From NCBI RefSeq assembly GCF_021026195.1, contig NZ_JAJNCT010000025.1:62001-126000 (forward strand): DNA of 64,000 bases, read 5' to 3'. The stretch comes from Comamonas koreensis (GTDB taxonomy: Bacteria > Pseudomonadota > Gammaproteobacteria > Burkholderiales > Burkholderiaceae_C). Shown here in pieces: positions 16,353 to 23,774 of this stretch (the stretch's first letter is position 1; every line of letters starts with the position of its first letter). The notes beneath the pieces were generated by a model that made no database searches, had not been told where the DNA came from, and worked only from the letters and a program-made list of their open reading frames with translations. A program made the translations under genes and the position numbers.

Positions 16353-17489
16353 GTGAATTCACCCCCACCCGCCACCGATCCCTTTGCGCCACCGCCGACC
16401 TCGATGGTGGCCAAGCATGTCTGCCCCGAATGCGGCGGTAATCTGGAATGGAATGCCAAGGCCCAGTCGCTCAAATGCCCCTACTGCGGCACCGTAGTGC
16501 CCTGGACCGAGGAGCAGCAAAAGCAGCTGGACGGCGAGATTGTGGAGCAGGACTTGGCAGCTGCGCTGGCCAACCCCGCCAGCGGGCGCGGCTGGGGCGA
16601 GGCGCGGCGCGAGTACCAGTGCCAGAACTGCCGGGCGATTTCGGTGTTTGTTGATGGGCGGGTGGCATCACGCTGCGACTTTTGCGGCTCCCCTGCGATC
16701 CAGGCGCATGAAGAGCGCAATGATGCGATCACGCCGCAGAGCCTGCTGCCGTTCAAGATCAGCGACGGGCAGGTGCGCGACCTGATCCGCAAATGGTATG
16801 GCAGCCGCTGGTTTGCCCCCAACAAGTTCAAGAACGCGGCGCTGACCGATACGCTCAAAGGCATCTACCTGCCGTACTGGACCTTTGATGCCCATGTGCA
16901 GGCCCAGTGGCGCGCCGATGCCGGGTTTTACTACTACACCACCGAGCAGTACCGCGATGCCAATGGCAACATCAGCACGCGCCAGGTACGCCATGTGCGC
17001 TGGGAGCCGGCATCGGGCAGCCTGCAGCATTTCTTTGACGATGAGCTGGTGGCGGGCACGGTCGGGGTGCACCAGGGGCTGCTGCAGAAGGTCGAGCCAT
17101 TTCCGACCCGGACCGATCTGAAGCCCTATTCGCCCGAGTTTGTGCGCGGCTGGACGGTGGAGCGCTACCAAGTCGATCTGAACCGGGCTGCGACGATCAA
17201 CGAGGGGGATATGGACCAGCAGGTACAGGCACTGTGCGCACGCCAAGTACCGGGCGACACCTACCGCAATCTGCAGGTGCAGCGGCAGTACCAGGGCCGC
17301 AGCTTCAAGCATGTGCTGGTGCCCGTCTGGCTGGTGGGCTACACCTATGGCAGCAAGAGCTACCAGATTCTGGCCAACGGCTACACCGGCCAGTTGGCCG
17401 GTGAGCAACCCTATAGCTGGGTAAAAATTCTGTTCACCGCGCTGGCGGTGCTGTTGGTACTGGTGCTGCTGATGGCAGCCAGCCGTTAA
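16353..17489 (+). CDS. Double zinc-ribbon membrane-anchored protein
   Basis: A protein of about 378 residues. The first zinc ribbon has C24-C27 and C42-C45 (CPECGG, CPYCG). A second has C90-C93 and C108-C111 (CQNC, CDFCG). A long beta-rich region follows (LKGIYLPYWTFDAHVQAQW), and a single membrane helix lies at about 353-375 near the C-terminus. Relatives are often annotated as TFIIB-type zinc-ribbon or primosomal-like proteins, without proven function. GTG 16353 is chosen; GTG 16314 or ATG 16404 are alternatives and none has a strong ribosome site. It follows the SPFH gene and may work with it. Confidence 0.72.
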   Translation: MNSPPPATDPFAPPPTSMVAKHVCPECGGNLEWNAKAQSLKCPYCGTVVPWTEEQQKQLDGEIVEQDLAAALANPASGRGWGEARREYQCQNCRAISVFVDGRVASRCDFCGSPAIQAHEERNDAITPQSLLPFKISDGQVRDLIRKWYGSRWFAPNKFKNAALTDTLKGIYLPYWTFDAHVQAQWRADAGFYYYTTEQYRDANGNISTRQVRHVRWEPASGSLQHFFDDELVAGTVGVHQGLLQKVEPFPTRTDLKPYSPEFVRGWTVERYQVDLNRAATINEGDMDQQVQALCARQVPGDTYRNLQVQRQYQGRSFKHVLVPVWLVGYTYGSKSYQILANGYTGQLAGEQPYSWVKILFTALAVLLVLVLLMAASR

Positions 17490-17501
17490 GACGGCCGGAT
17501 G

Positions 17502-17519
17502 CAGGGGTTGAAACCCCTG
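17502..17519. terminator. Candidate short bidirectional terminator
   Basis: CAGGGGTT-GA-AACCCCTG forms an 8-bp stem between the convergent zinc-ribbon and lipoprotein genes. The loop is short and the T run is weak on both strands, so support is modest. Confidence 0.4.
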
Positions 17520-17530
17520 TTCCTCAGCGC

Positions 17531-17767
17531 TTAACGGCGGCGGCGGTTGCCGTCCATGTTGTCACCGACCTGGTTACCAAAATAGGCACCGGCTGCTGCA
17601 CCGCCAATGGTGCCCAGGGTCGAGCCGAACACGGCATCACCCAGCACACCACCGGCTACGGCGCCGACGCCGGTACCGATCTGGGCATTGGTGGGGTTGC
17701 TGGAGCAGGCGGTCAGGCCGCTCAGCGCCAGAACGATGGAAGCAGTGGTGATGGCAAGTCGTTTCAT
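17531..17767 (-). CDS. Small glycine-zipper lipoprotein
   Basis: A 78-residue precursor with a lipoprotein signal peptide; the lipobox LTAC places the lipidated cysteine at residue 21. The mature part is a glycine zipper of the OsmB/SmpA-neighbour type (GTGVGAVAGGVLGDAVFG and GTIGGAAAGAYFGNQVG) and ends NRRRR. Such proteins sit in the outer membrane and are often induced by stress. It appears monocistronic, with a purine-rich GGAGAA ribosome site just upstream of its start. Confidence 0.85.
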   Translation of the reverse strand: MKRLAITTASIVLALSGLTACSSNPTNAQIGTGVGAVAGGVLGDAVFGSTLGTIGGAAAGAYFGNQVGDNMDGNRRRR

Positions 17768-17899
17768 CGGAGTTCTCCTCTTGTTCGCATCGGCTGTCAG
17801 TCAGAAGAGTGCTGCAAACCGGATTGCTGTGCTTGCAGTGTCGCGCACAGCGGCCGTTCACCACATCGGCGAAGTCAAAGTTTGGGTGTCGGACGGCGC

Positions 17900-18427
17900 T
17901 TACTGCGCCGGCGCGGCCTGCACCAGCGCCAGCAGGCGGCGCAGTGCATGCTGCACGGTGGCCTGGCGGATGGCGTGGCGGTCGCCTTCAAAACGCTGCA
18001 CTTCGCTGTGCAGCTGGCCAGCGACCTGCCAGCCAAACCAGACGGTGCCTACCGGCTTGCTGGCGCTGCCGCCATCGGGCCCGGCCACGCCGGTAACGGC
18101 CACGCTGACCTGGGCCTGGGACTGGGCAATCGCACCCTGGGCCATCGCGCGGGCCACCGGCTCGCTGACGGCGCCGTGGGCGGCAATCAGCGCTGCGGGC
18201 ACATCCAGCATCGCGGATTTGGCACGGTTGGAGTAGGTGACAAAACCGCAGTCCAGCCATTGGCTGGAACCGGGCCGCTCGGTGCAGGCACCGGCAATCA
18301 GGCCGCCGGTGCAGCTTTCGGCAGTGGCCATCATCCAGCCCCGTTGGCCCAGGTGCTGGGCCAACTGGGCGACGGCTTCGGGGATGGGCGGCCCATCTTT
18401 GGTCAGCAAGGCGGCGGTGGCGTTCAT
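17900..18427 (-). CDS. CinA family protein, nicotinamide-nucleotide amidohydrolase (PncC-type)
   Basis: A 175-residue protein matching the C-terminal CinA domain, which deamidates nicotinamide mononucleotide in NAD recycling. The landmarks are ATAESCTGGLIAG, VTYSNRAKSAMLDV, GAVSEPVARAMA, and VAVTGVAGPDGG followed by KPVGTVWFGW. It starts at ATG 18427, which overlaps the stop of pgpA (ATGA), so the two are translationally coupled. It is the last gene of a five-gene leftward operon. A much longer in-frame reading upstream overlaps pgpA and is not used. Confidence 0.9.
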   Translation of the reverse strand: MNATAALLTKDGPPIPEAVAQLAQHLGQRGWMMATAESCTGGLIAGACTERPGSSQWLDCGFVTYSNRAKSAMLDVPAALIAAHGAVSEPVARAMAQGAIAQSQAQVSVAVTGVAGPDGGSASKPVGTVWFGWQVAGQLHSEVQRFEGDRHAIRQATVQHALRRLLALVQAAPAQ

Positions 18428-18969
18428 AGCAGATGTCTCCCTATCGCGATGACAAGCAAGGTGCAGAAGGCGGCGACCAGATCGTCCCAGATGATGCCCC
18501 ATCCGCCGCCCCAGCCAAAGCCTTTGAAGCAGCGGTCTGCCCAGCGTACCGGCTGGGGTTTGACGGCATCGAAAAAGCGGAACAGCACAAAGGCCGTCAA
18601 CTGGCCCCAAAAGCCTGTGGGCATGACCAGCCACAGAATGAGCCAGAAGGCGATGATCTCGTCCCAGACGATGGCGCCGGGATCGGCCACGCCCAGGTTG
18701 CGCGCGGTGGCCGTGCAGGCCCACCAGCCCAGTACCAGCGATGCTGCAATGACCCAGCCAATCGCCGCCGGCGTGAGCCACAGCTGCAGCACCAGGTAGG
18801 CGACCCAGGCCCAGAGGGTGCCCACTGTGCCCGGTGCAATGGGGCTCAGGCCGGAGCCAAAGCCCAGCGCCATCCAGTGCAGGGGATTGCGCAGCATAAA
18901 GGACCAGTTGGCGCGGCGGGGGGGCGCTGCGGCACTGGGCGCGGGGGTGGAAAACGGCGTGTCGCTCAT
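18424..18969 (-). CDS. pgpA: Phosphatidylglycerophosphatase A
   Basis: A 181-residue inner-membrane phosphatase that removes the phosphate from phosphatidylglycerophosphate in phospholipid synthesis. Family blocks are GFGSGLSPIAPGTVGTLWAW, DPGAIVWDEIIAFW, RFFDAVKPQPVRW and IWDDLVAA, with several membrane helices. The start MSDTPF at 18969 is preferred; an in-frame ATG at 18981 adds four residues. It overlaps cinA by the ATGA arrangement and follows thiL by 57 bases. The order thiL-pgpA-cinA is common in betaproteobacteria. Confidence 0.92.
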   Translation of the reverse strand: MSDTPFSTPAPSAAAPPRRANWSFMLRNPLHWMALGFGSGLSPIAPGTVGTLWAWVAYLVLQLWLTPAAIGWVIAASLVLGWWACTATARNLGVADPGAIVWDEIIAFWLILWLVMPTGFWGQLTAFVLFRFFDAVKPQPVRWADRCFKGFGWGGGWGIIWDDLVAAFCTLLVIAIGRHLL

Positions 18970-19026
18970 GCCCGCCATCATAAGCCTGCAGGCCGCTGCT
19001 GTGCAGTGGCGGCCGACCTGGCTGGC

Positions 19027-20010
19027 TCAGGATGCGAAGTGGTCAAACGAGGCCCAGCGCTGCGCCATGGCCTGGCCCTGCGCATCGCGCACACGCAGGC
19101 CTGGTTCAGCGGTGATGCGGCCGATGCGCTGCACCGGTGTGTTCGCTGCCAGGCTGGCCTGCTGTACGGCGCCGCGCCGGTCTGCGGCGGCGGTAAAGCA
19201 GAGCTCGTAGTCATCGCCGCCTGCCAAGCAGCACTGCAGTTGCAAGTCGATGGGCAGAGGGAGCGCCGTGGCGGAGCTGCCTGCCGTCGCCGCCATGCAG
19301 GCCAGCACCTGGTCGGCCTGCAGCTCTGCACCCACCGCGCTGGCTTGCAGGATATGGCCCAGGTCGCCCACCAGGCCATCGCTCAAATCCAGCGCGCTGC
19401 TGGCAATTCCTCGCAGCGCGGTGCCCAGGGCGACGCGCGGGCTAGGGCTTTCCAACCGCTGGCGAGCAGCGGCCAAGGCGGCGGCTGGCAGTTGCACGTG
19501 GCCCAGCAAGGCTTTGAGCGCCAGGCGGGCATCGCCCAGGTGGCCGCTGACATAGATGTCATCGCCGGGCTGGGCGCCGCTGCGCAGCAGCGCCTGGCCG
19601 GCCGGCACCTCGCCAAACACGGTGATGCATATGTTCAGCGGGCCCTGGGTGGTGTCGCCGCCGACCAGCTCGCAGCCATGGGCATCGGCCAGGGCGAACA
19701 TGCCTTCAGAGAAGCCTTGCAGCCAGGGCGCATCGACAGCGGGCAGGGCCAACGCCAACGTAAAAGCCAGCGGCTGCGCGCCACTGGCGGCCAGGTCGCT
19801 GAGGTTGACGGCCAGCGCCTTGTGGCCGAGCGTGCGCGGGTCCACATCGGCAAAGAAGTGGCGGCCCTGCACCAGCATGTCGCTGGAGATGGCCAGCTGC
19901 ATGCCAGGCTGCGGCGCGAGCAGCGCGCAGTCGTCGCCGACGCCAAGCACGGCCCGCCGCACCGGGCGTTGGAAATACTGCGCAATCAACGCGAACTCGC
20001 CCTGGGCCAT
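19027..20010 (-). CDS. thiL: Thiamine-monophosphate kinase
   Basis: A 327-residue ATP-dependent kinase that converts thiamine monophosphate to the pyrophosphate cofactor. Recognisable blocks are GEFALIAQYF, GVGDDCALL, SSDMLVQGRHFF, GHKALAVNLSDLAASGA, GGDTTQGPLNI, ALDLSDGLVGDLGHIL and GGDDYELCF, all in the order expected for ThiL. It starts one base after the stop of the Gcr-type gene and precedes pgpA, so it belongs to a tight operon. Confidence 0.94.
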   Translation of the reverse strand: MAQGEFALIAQYFQRPVRRAVLGVGDDCALLAPQPGMQLAISSDMLVQGRHFFADVDPRTLGHKALAVNLSDLAASGAQPLAFTLALALPAVDAPWLQGFSEGMFALADAHGCELVGGDTTQGPLNICITVFGEVPAGQALLRSGAQPGDDIYVSGHLGDARLALKALLGHVQLPAAALAAARQRLESPSPRVALGTALRGIASSALDLSDGLVGDLGHILQASAVGAELQADQVLACMAATAGSSATALPLPIDLQLQCCLAGGDDYELCFTAAADRRGAVQQASLAANTPVQRIGRITAEPGLRVRDAQGQAMAQRWASFDHFAS

Positions 20011-20011
20011 G

Positions 20012-22105
20012 TCAGTGCTCTCCAGGTGGGGAGTGGCGGCTCAGGCGCAGCGGCAGCAAAAAGCTCAGCGGCCGCGTCAGCACTCGCTTGATTAGCGCCT
20101 TGTAGATGTGCGAGCGCTCGACATTGCTGACGTTTTGCGCGCGCAAGGCCAGGCGGAATGCGAGGTAGAAGCTGACCAGGATGTTGAAGCCGCCCAGCAG
20201 CGGCAGCGCCGCCACGCAGAGCCAGAAGCCGTGGAAATGCAGCACCTCCAGGCCCATGCTGGTGGCGGCTGCGGCGATCTGGCCGGCGGCCAGGGTCACA
20301 TGGCGGATATCGAGCGGCAGGCCAAAGAACTGGGCCACCACGGGGATCAGACCCAGCATGAACCCCAGCGAAATGTTCGAGGCAAAGCCGGAGATATTGC
20401 GGCGCATGAAGGCCGCCCAGCGTGCGGCCCGCGCCTTGCCCAGAAAGCGCGTGATGCGCGGGTTGTAGCGGATCGCCGAGTCCATGTGGTGCAACACGAA
20501 CCAGTTCTCGGTCCAGCCGGCGATGATGCTGGAGGAGAACAGCAGCACCCCGGTGAAGGCCGCATAGAACACCGAAGGCCCCCAGAGGCTGAGCGACTTC
20601 AAGGTCTGCTCGGCCTCGTGCTGGTCGATAAAGGGCGCGCCGGTGGCGCGGGCCCAGCCCCAGGTCAGCAGCAACACCATCGGGAAGACGGTGAACACAT
20701 TGCCCAGCACGGCGGCCACCTGGGAGCGCACCAGGTAGCTGACCTCGTCGACAAACGACGCAATGCCTGCCTCGGTATCGCCCGATTCCTTGAGCTTGGC
20801 GGCCATCGCAGGGGCGGTCATCGCTGGCTGCTTGGTGGCGACGGTGAAGTGCAGCAGCTGGATCAGCACAAAGCTGATCGCGTAGTTGATGCCTGCCAGG
20901 AATCCCGCCCAAAACGCGGAGATGGCAATCGCGTGCAGCGAGAACTTGATCAAGGTGGTGAAAGCCATCACCAGGCCGCCGCCGGCCGCCTTGCGCGCCA
21001 TCTGCGCGTATTCGCGCTTGTCGCGGGTGATGTAGTGCTCGCCAGTCTCGGCGCTGCGCTCGGCCACCTTGGAGGCCAGCAGGGACGAGTTGGACGAGAT
21101 CAGCGCGCGGATGCTCTGCCGCTCCAGGCCGACGGCCACCAGGTGCGCCAGCAGCTTGGCGGTGATGACCTTGGGGTTGGCCGACAGAAGGCAGTCGAGC
21201 AGCTCGCGCACGCGCAGGATGCGCATGCGCAGCTGGCGCAGCCGGAACACGACGCCGACCGACACGCCGTTGTCCTCAAAATGCTCGTAGATCGACGCTA
21301 CGGCAGTGCGGCATTCGTCCAGGCTGCGGCGCACGCTCTCTTCGGCCTCCAGCACATCGGCAGCCTTGGGACTGTGGTGCAGCATCGCGCGGCGCAGCTC
21401 TTCCACACCGCTGATCAGGCTGTAGAAGGGCTGGGTGTTCTTGGCGCTGCCGCTCATGCGCAGGCGCAGCTCCGGTGCAAAGCCGGCCGCCAGAATCTGG
21501 CCCGCGCAATAGGTGATCGCATTGAGCACCAGATGCTGCCAGGGCGAGAGGCGGTTGCCGTAGTGCTCCAGCCCGGCAATGCTGCCGGCATCGACATCGC
21601 TCTGCGCGATCTGGGTGGGGACAACCATCACCTCCAGCGACACAAAGCCGGGCGACAGCAGCTGGGCGATGCGCTCCAGCAAGGGCTTGTCCATGGCCTT
21701 GAGCCACTGGGCATCGAAGGGCGTGTGCAGCGCCATCGAGAACAACACGGTGGCGTCGATGGTCTCGGGGGTGGAGGGCAGCAGTTTCCAGCGCAGGCGC
21801 TCTGCCATCTCGTTGAAGAACGCGGTGCGGGGCGCAAACCCAAAGTCCGCCAGCAGCGCGGTCAGGTCGATGGTCTGCAGCTGCACGGCCCACCAGCGCT
21901 GCACTTTTTCTCGCAGTGCGGCATCGCCATCGATGGCGTCCAGCAACTGGCTGACGCGGGCAATGGCCGCATCGACCGAGTTCTGCTGGCCGCGGATCCA
22001 GGCGAAGATTTCAATGATCCAGAGGTTGCGCTCGGCCAGCGGTGCATCAGGGTTGAGACCCGCCAGCAGCTGGGGCAGGGGGGCTTGCTTTTTCTTGCGA
22101 AACAT
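20012..22105 (-). CDS. Site-specific recombinase (Gcr-like) family membrane protein
   Basis: A 697-residue protein of the family named after the gonococcal Gcr site-specific recombinase. The N-terminal half is helical and soluble. The C-terminal half has several membrane segments (such as FSLHAIAISAFWAGFLAGI, NVFTVFPMVLLLTWGWA and FYAAFTGVLLFSSSIIAGW). It has no serine- or tyrosine-recombinase motif, so the recombinase name is historical and doubtful. Its start overlaps the apaG stop (ATGA) and its stop lies one base before thiL. Its function is unknown, and the operon position suggests a housekeeping envelope role. Confidence 0.72.
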   Translation of the reverse strand: MFRKKKQAPLPQLLAGLNPDAPLAERNLWIIEIFAWIRGQQNSVDAAIARVSQLLDAIDGDAALREKVQRWWAVQLQTIDLTALLADFGFAPRTAFFNEMAERLRWKLLPSTPETIDATVLFSMALHTPFDAQWLKAMDKPLLERIAQLLSPGFVSLEVMVVPTQIAQSDVDAGSIAGLEHYGNRLSPWQHLVLNAITYCAGQILAAGFAPELRLRMSGSAKNTQPFYSLISGVEELRRAMLHHSPKAADVLEAEESVRRSLDECRTAVASIYEHFEDNGVSVGVVFRLRQLRMRILRVRELLDCLLSANPKVITAKLLAHLVAVGLERQSIRALISSNSSLLASKVAERSAETGEHYITRDKREYAQMARKAAGGGLVMAFTTLIKFSLHAIAISAFWAGFLAGINYAISFVLIQLLHFTVATKQPAMTAPAMAAKLKESGDTEAGIASFVDEVSYLVRSQVAAVLGNVFTVFPMVLLLTWGWARATGAPFIDQHEAEQTLKSLSLWGPSVFYAAFTGVLLFSSSIIAGWTENWFVLHHMDSAIRYNPRITRFLGKARAARWAAFMRRNISGFASNISLGFMLGLIPVVAQFFGLPLDIRHVTLAAGQIAAAATSMGLEVLHFHGFWLCVAALPLLGGFNILVSFYLAFRLALRAQNVSNVERSHIYKALIKRVLTRPLSFLLPLRLSRHSPPGEH

Positions 22106-22515
22106 CAGTGCAGCACTCGTCCTTGCGCCAGGTCGTCGTCTTGGGCGGGGTACTGGGTCGCATCGAGCACGAAACGCGGGATCGGGCAGTCAAAAGTGTG
22201 TGCCTCGTCGCTGATGCACAGATAGCTGCCTTCCATGCTGCCCTGGGGTGTGGCCAGGCGGCACTGGCTTTGGTACTCAAAGGATTCGCCGGGTGCGAGC
22301 AGCGGCTGGTGGCCCACCACGCCCAGTCCCTTGACCTCCTGGACCAATCCAGTCGCATCCTTGATGATCCAGTGCCGTGCAATCAGCTGCGCAGGCACAT
22401 CACCACTGTTTCGGATGATGATGCTATAGATAAAGTGAAACACGCCGGCCTCGGGCATGGACTGCTCAGGCAGGTACTGCGGTGTCACCGACACCTCAAA
22501 CTGGAACTTTGGCAT
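22105..22515 (-). CDS. apaG: ApaG family protein (Co2+/Mg2+ efflux-associated)
   Basis: A 136-residue single-domain beta-sandwich protein. The family pattern is clear: [62 protein letters not shown] and GSMEGSYLC. Mutants of the Salmonella homologue CorD have altered cobalt and magnesium efflux, though the biochemical role is unclear. It is the first gene of the leftward operon apaG, Gcr-type, thiL, pgpA, cinA and is divergent from rpe, with 50 bases between the two starts. Confidence 0.92.
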   Translation of the reverse strand: MPKFQFEVSVTPQYLPEQSMPEAGVFHFIYSIIIRNSGDVPAQLIARHWIIKDATGLVQEVKGLGVVGHQPLLAPGESFEYQSQCRLATPQGSMEGSYLCISDEAHTFDCPIPRFVLDATQYPAQDDDLAQGRVLH

Positions 22516-22565
22516 GTGAAACTGGATTGAAGTCAGGTAGAAATACTAACTGCGACAATAGAGGG

Positions 22566-23246
22566 ATGAGCTCCACCTACCGAATTGCCCCCTCGATCCT
22601 GTCTGCAGACTTTGCCCGCCTGGGCGATGAAGTGCGCAACGTACTGGCCGCTGGCGCGGACTGGATACATTTTGACGTGATGGACAACCACTACGTCCCC
22701 AATCTGACCTTCGGCCCCATGGTGTGCGCGGCCTTGAAGCCCCATGCCATCAAGCCCGATGGCACGCCGGCGCCTATCGATGTGCACCTGATGGTGCAGC
22801 CGGTGGATGAGCTGGCCGCCGCCTTTGCGCAGGCAGGCGCCGACTATATCAGCTTCCACCCCGATGCTTCGGCCCACGTGCACCGCAGCATCCAGGCGAT
22901 CAAGTCACAGGGCTGCAAGGCCGGTCTGGTATTCAATCCCGCGATGCCGCTGGATGTCCTGGACTGGGTGATCGAGGACATCGACCTGATCTTGCTGATG
23001 AGCGTCAACCCCGGTTTTGGCGGCCAGAGCTTTATCGATTCGACCCTGCGCAAGATCGAAGCCACCCGCAAGCGCATCGATGCCAGCGGCAAGGACATTC
23101 GCCTGGAAGTCGACGGCGGCATCAAGGAAACCAATATCCGCCGCGTGGCGGATGCGGGTGCCGACACCTTTGTGGCCGGCAGCGCGATTTTTGGCAAGCC
23201 CGATTACAAGGCCGTGATCGACCAGATGCGGGTGGCACTGGGATGA
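22566..23246 (+). CDS. rpe: Ribulose-phosphate 3-epimerase
   Basis: A 226-residue TIM-barrel epimerase that interconverts ribulose-5-phosphate and xylulose-5-phosphate. Motifs: [13 protein letters not shown], the metal-binding [37 protein letters not shown], and [12 protein letters not shown] with the second metal aspartate. ATG 22566 is chosen because the family begins at this point; an in-frame reading further upstream overlaps apaG. A strong terminator follows. Confidence 0.95.
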   Translation: MSSTYRIAPSILSADFARLGDEVRNVLAAGADWIHFDVMDNHYVPNLTFGPMVCAALKPHAIKPDGTPAPIDVHLMVQPVDELAAAFAQAGADYISFHPDASAHVHRSIQAIKSQGCKAGLVFNPAMPLDVLDWVIEDIDLILLMSVNPGFGGQSFIDSTLRKIEATRKRIDASGKDIRLEVDGGIKETNIRRVADAGADTFVAGSAIFGKPDYKAVIDQMRVALG

Positions 23247-23271
23247 TGGTGTTGCCCTGAGGATGGGCGAT

Positions 23272-23308
23272 AAAAAGGCTCCGGCAATGGGTTGCCGGAG
23301 CCTTTTTT
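23272..23308. terminator. Bidirectional terminator between rpe and the pilin operon
   Basis: AAAAAGGCTCCGGCAA and TTGCCGGAGCCTTTTTT form a long perfect stem with a TGGG loop, with A residues on one side and T residues on the other. It can end rpe on the plus strand and the pil operon on the minus strand. Confidence 0.92.
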
Positions 23309-23339
23309 GATGCAGACTTCGCTGAAGTCTGGTGCTAAA

Positions 23340-23762
23340 TTATTTGTTCCAACAGCTGCTATCGTAATCTGAGGCGCCTTCGGTTTTTCCTTTGGCGCCC
23401 TGCAGGCCGGTATTGGTCAACGTGTAGTTGCCGCATTTGTCGTTAGCCTGCGCATTCTGGGCTGTTGCAGTTAGCGTGAAAGTTGCGCCATCGGAGTCGA
23501 GGCTGATCGCGTAACGCCCGGAAGCCATGCTTCTCATGCTGTCGGGCAAACTGGTGGGATACGTGCCATTGGCTGTGGCAGCACGCTCCATCCACTGAGC
23601 CGTTTGCAGCAATGTGGCACGGGCATCTGCACGATGACCGCGAAGGATGTACTCGTTGTAGCTCGGTAGCGCGATCGCGGTCAGGATGCCGACTATAGCC
23701 ACCACAATCATCAATTCGATCAGCGTGAAGCCAAGCTGTTTCTTCAGGTGTTTTCGTGTCAT
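23340..23762 (-). CDS. pilE: Type IV pilin-like protein PilE
   Basis: A 140-residue prepilin with an 11-residue leader ending in glycine, then [28 protein letters not shown]. This is the prepilin peptidase site with the conserved E5. The C-terminal part has two cysteines (DKCGNYTL and SSCW) that can close the D-loop. Length and position at the end of the minor-pilin operon suit a PilE-type minor pilin. It starts 13 bases after the pilY1 stop. It may prime the pilus together with PilV, PilW, PilX and PilY1. Confidence 0.88.
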   Translation of the reverse strand: MTRKHLKKQLGFTLIELMIVVAIVGILTAIALPSYNEYILRGHRADARATLLQTAQWMERAATANGTYPTSLPDSMRSMASGRYAISLDSDGATFTLTATAQNAQANDKCGNYTLTNTGLQGAKGKTEGASDYDSSCWNK

Positions 23763-23774
23763 GGCGGATCTTTC

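Noticed and set aside
17900-18781. A 293-residue CinA reading starting far upstream
   Set aside because: The extra N-terminal 118 residues overlap pgpA in another frame and have no CinA features; ATG 18427 with the ATGA overlap is better.
20108-22225. A 705-residue plus-strand reading over the Gcr-type gene
   Set aside because: Glutamine-, histidine- and arginine-rich antisense frame with no domain; the minus-strand gene fits the family and the operon.
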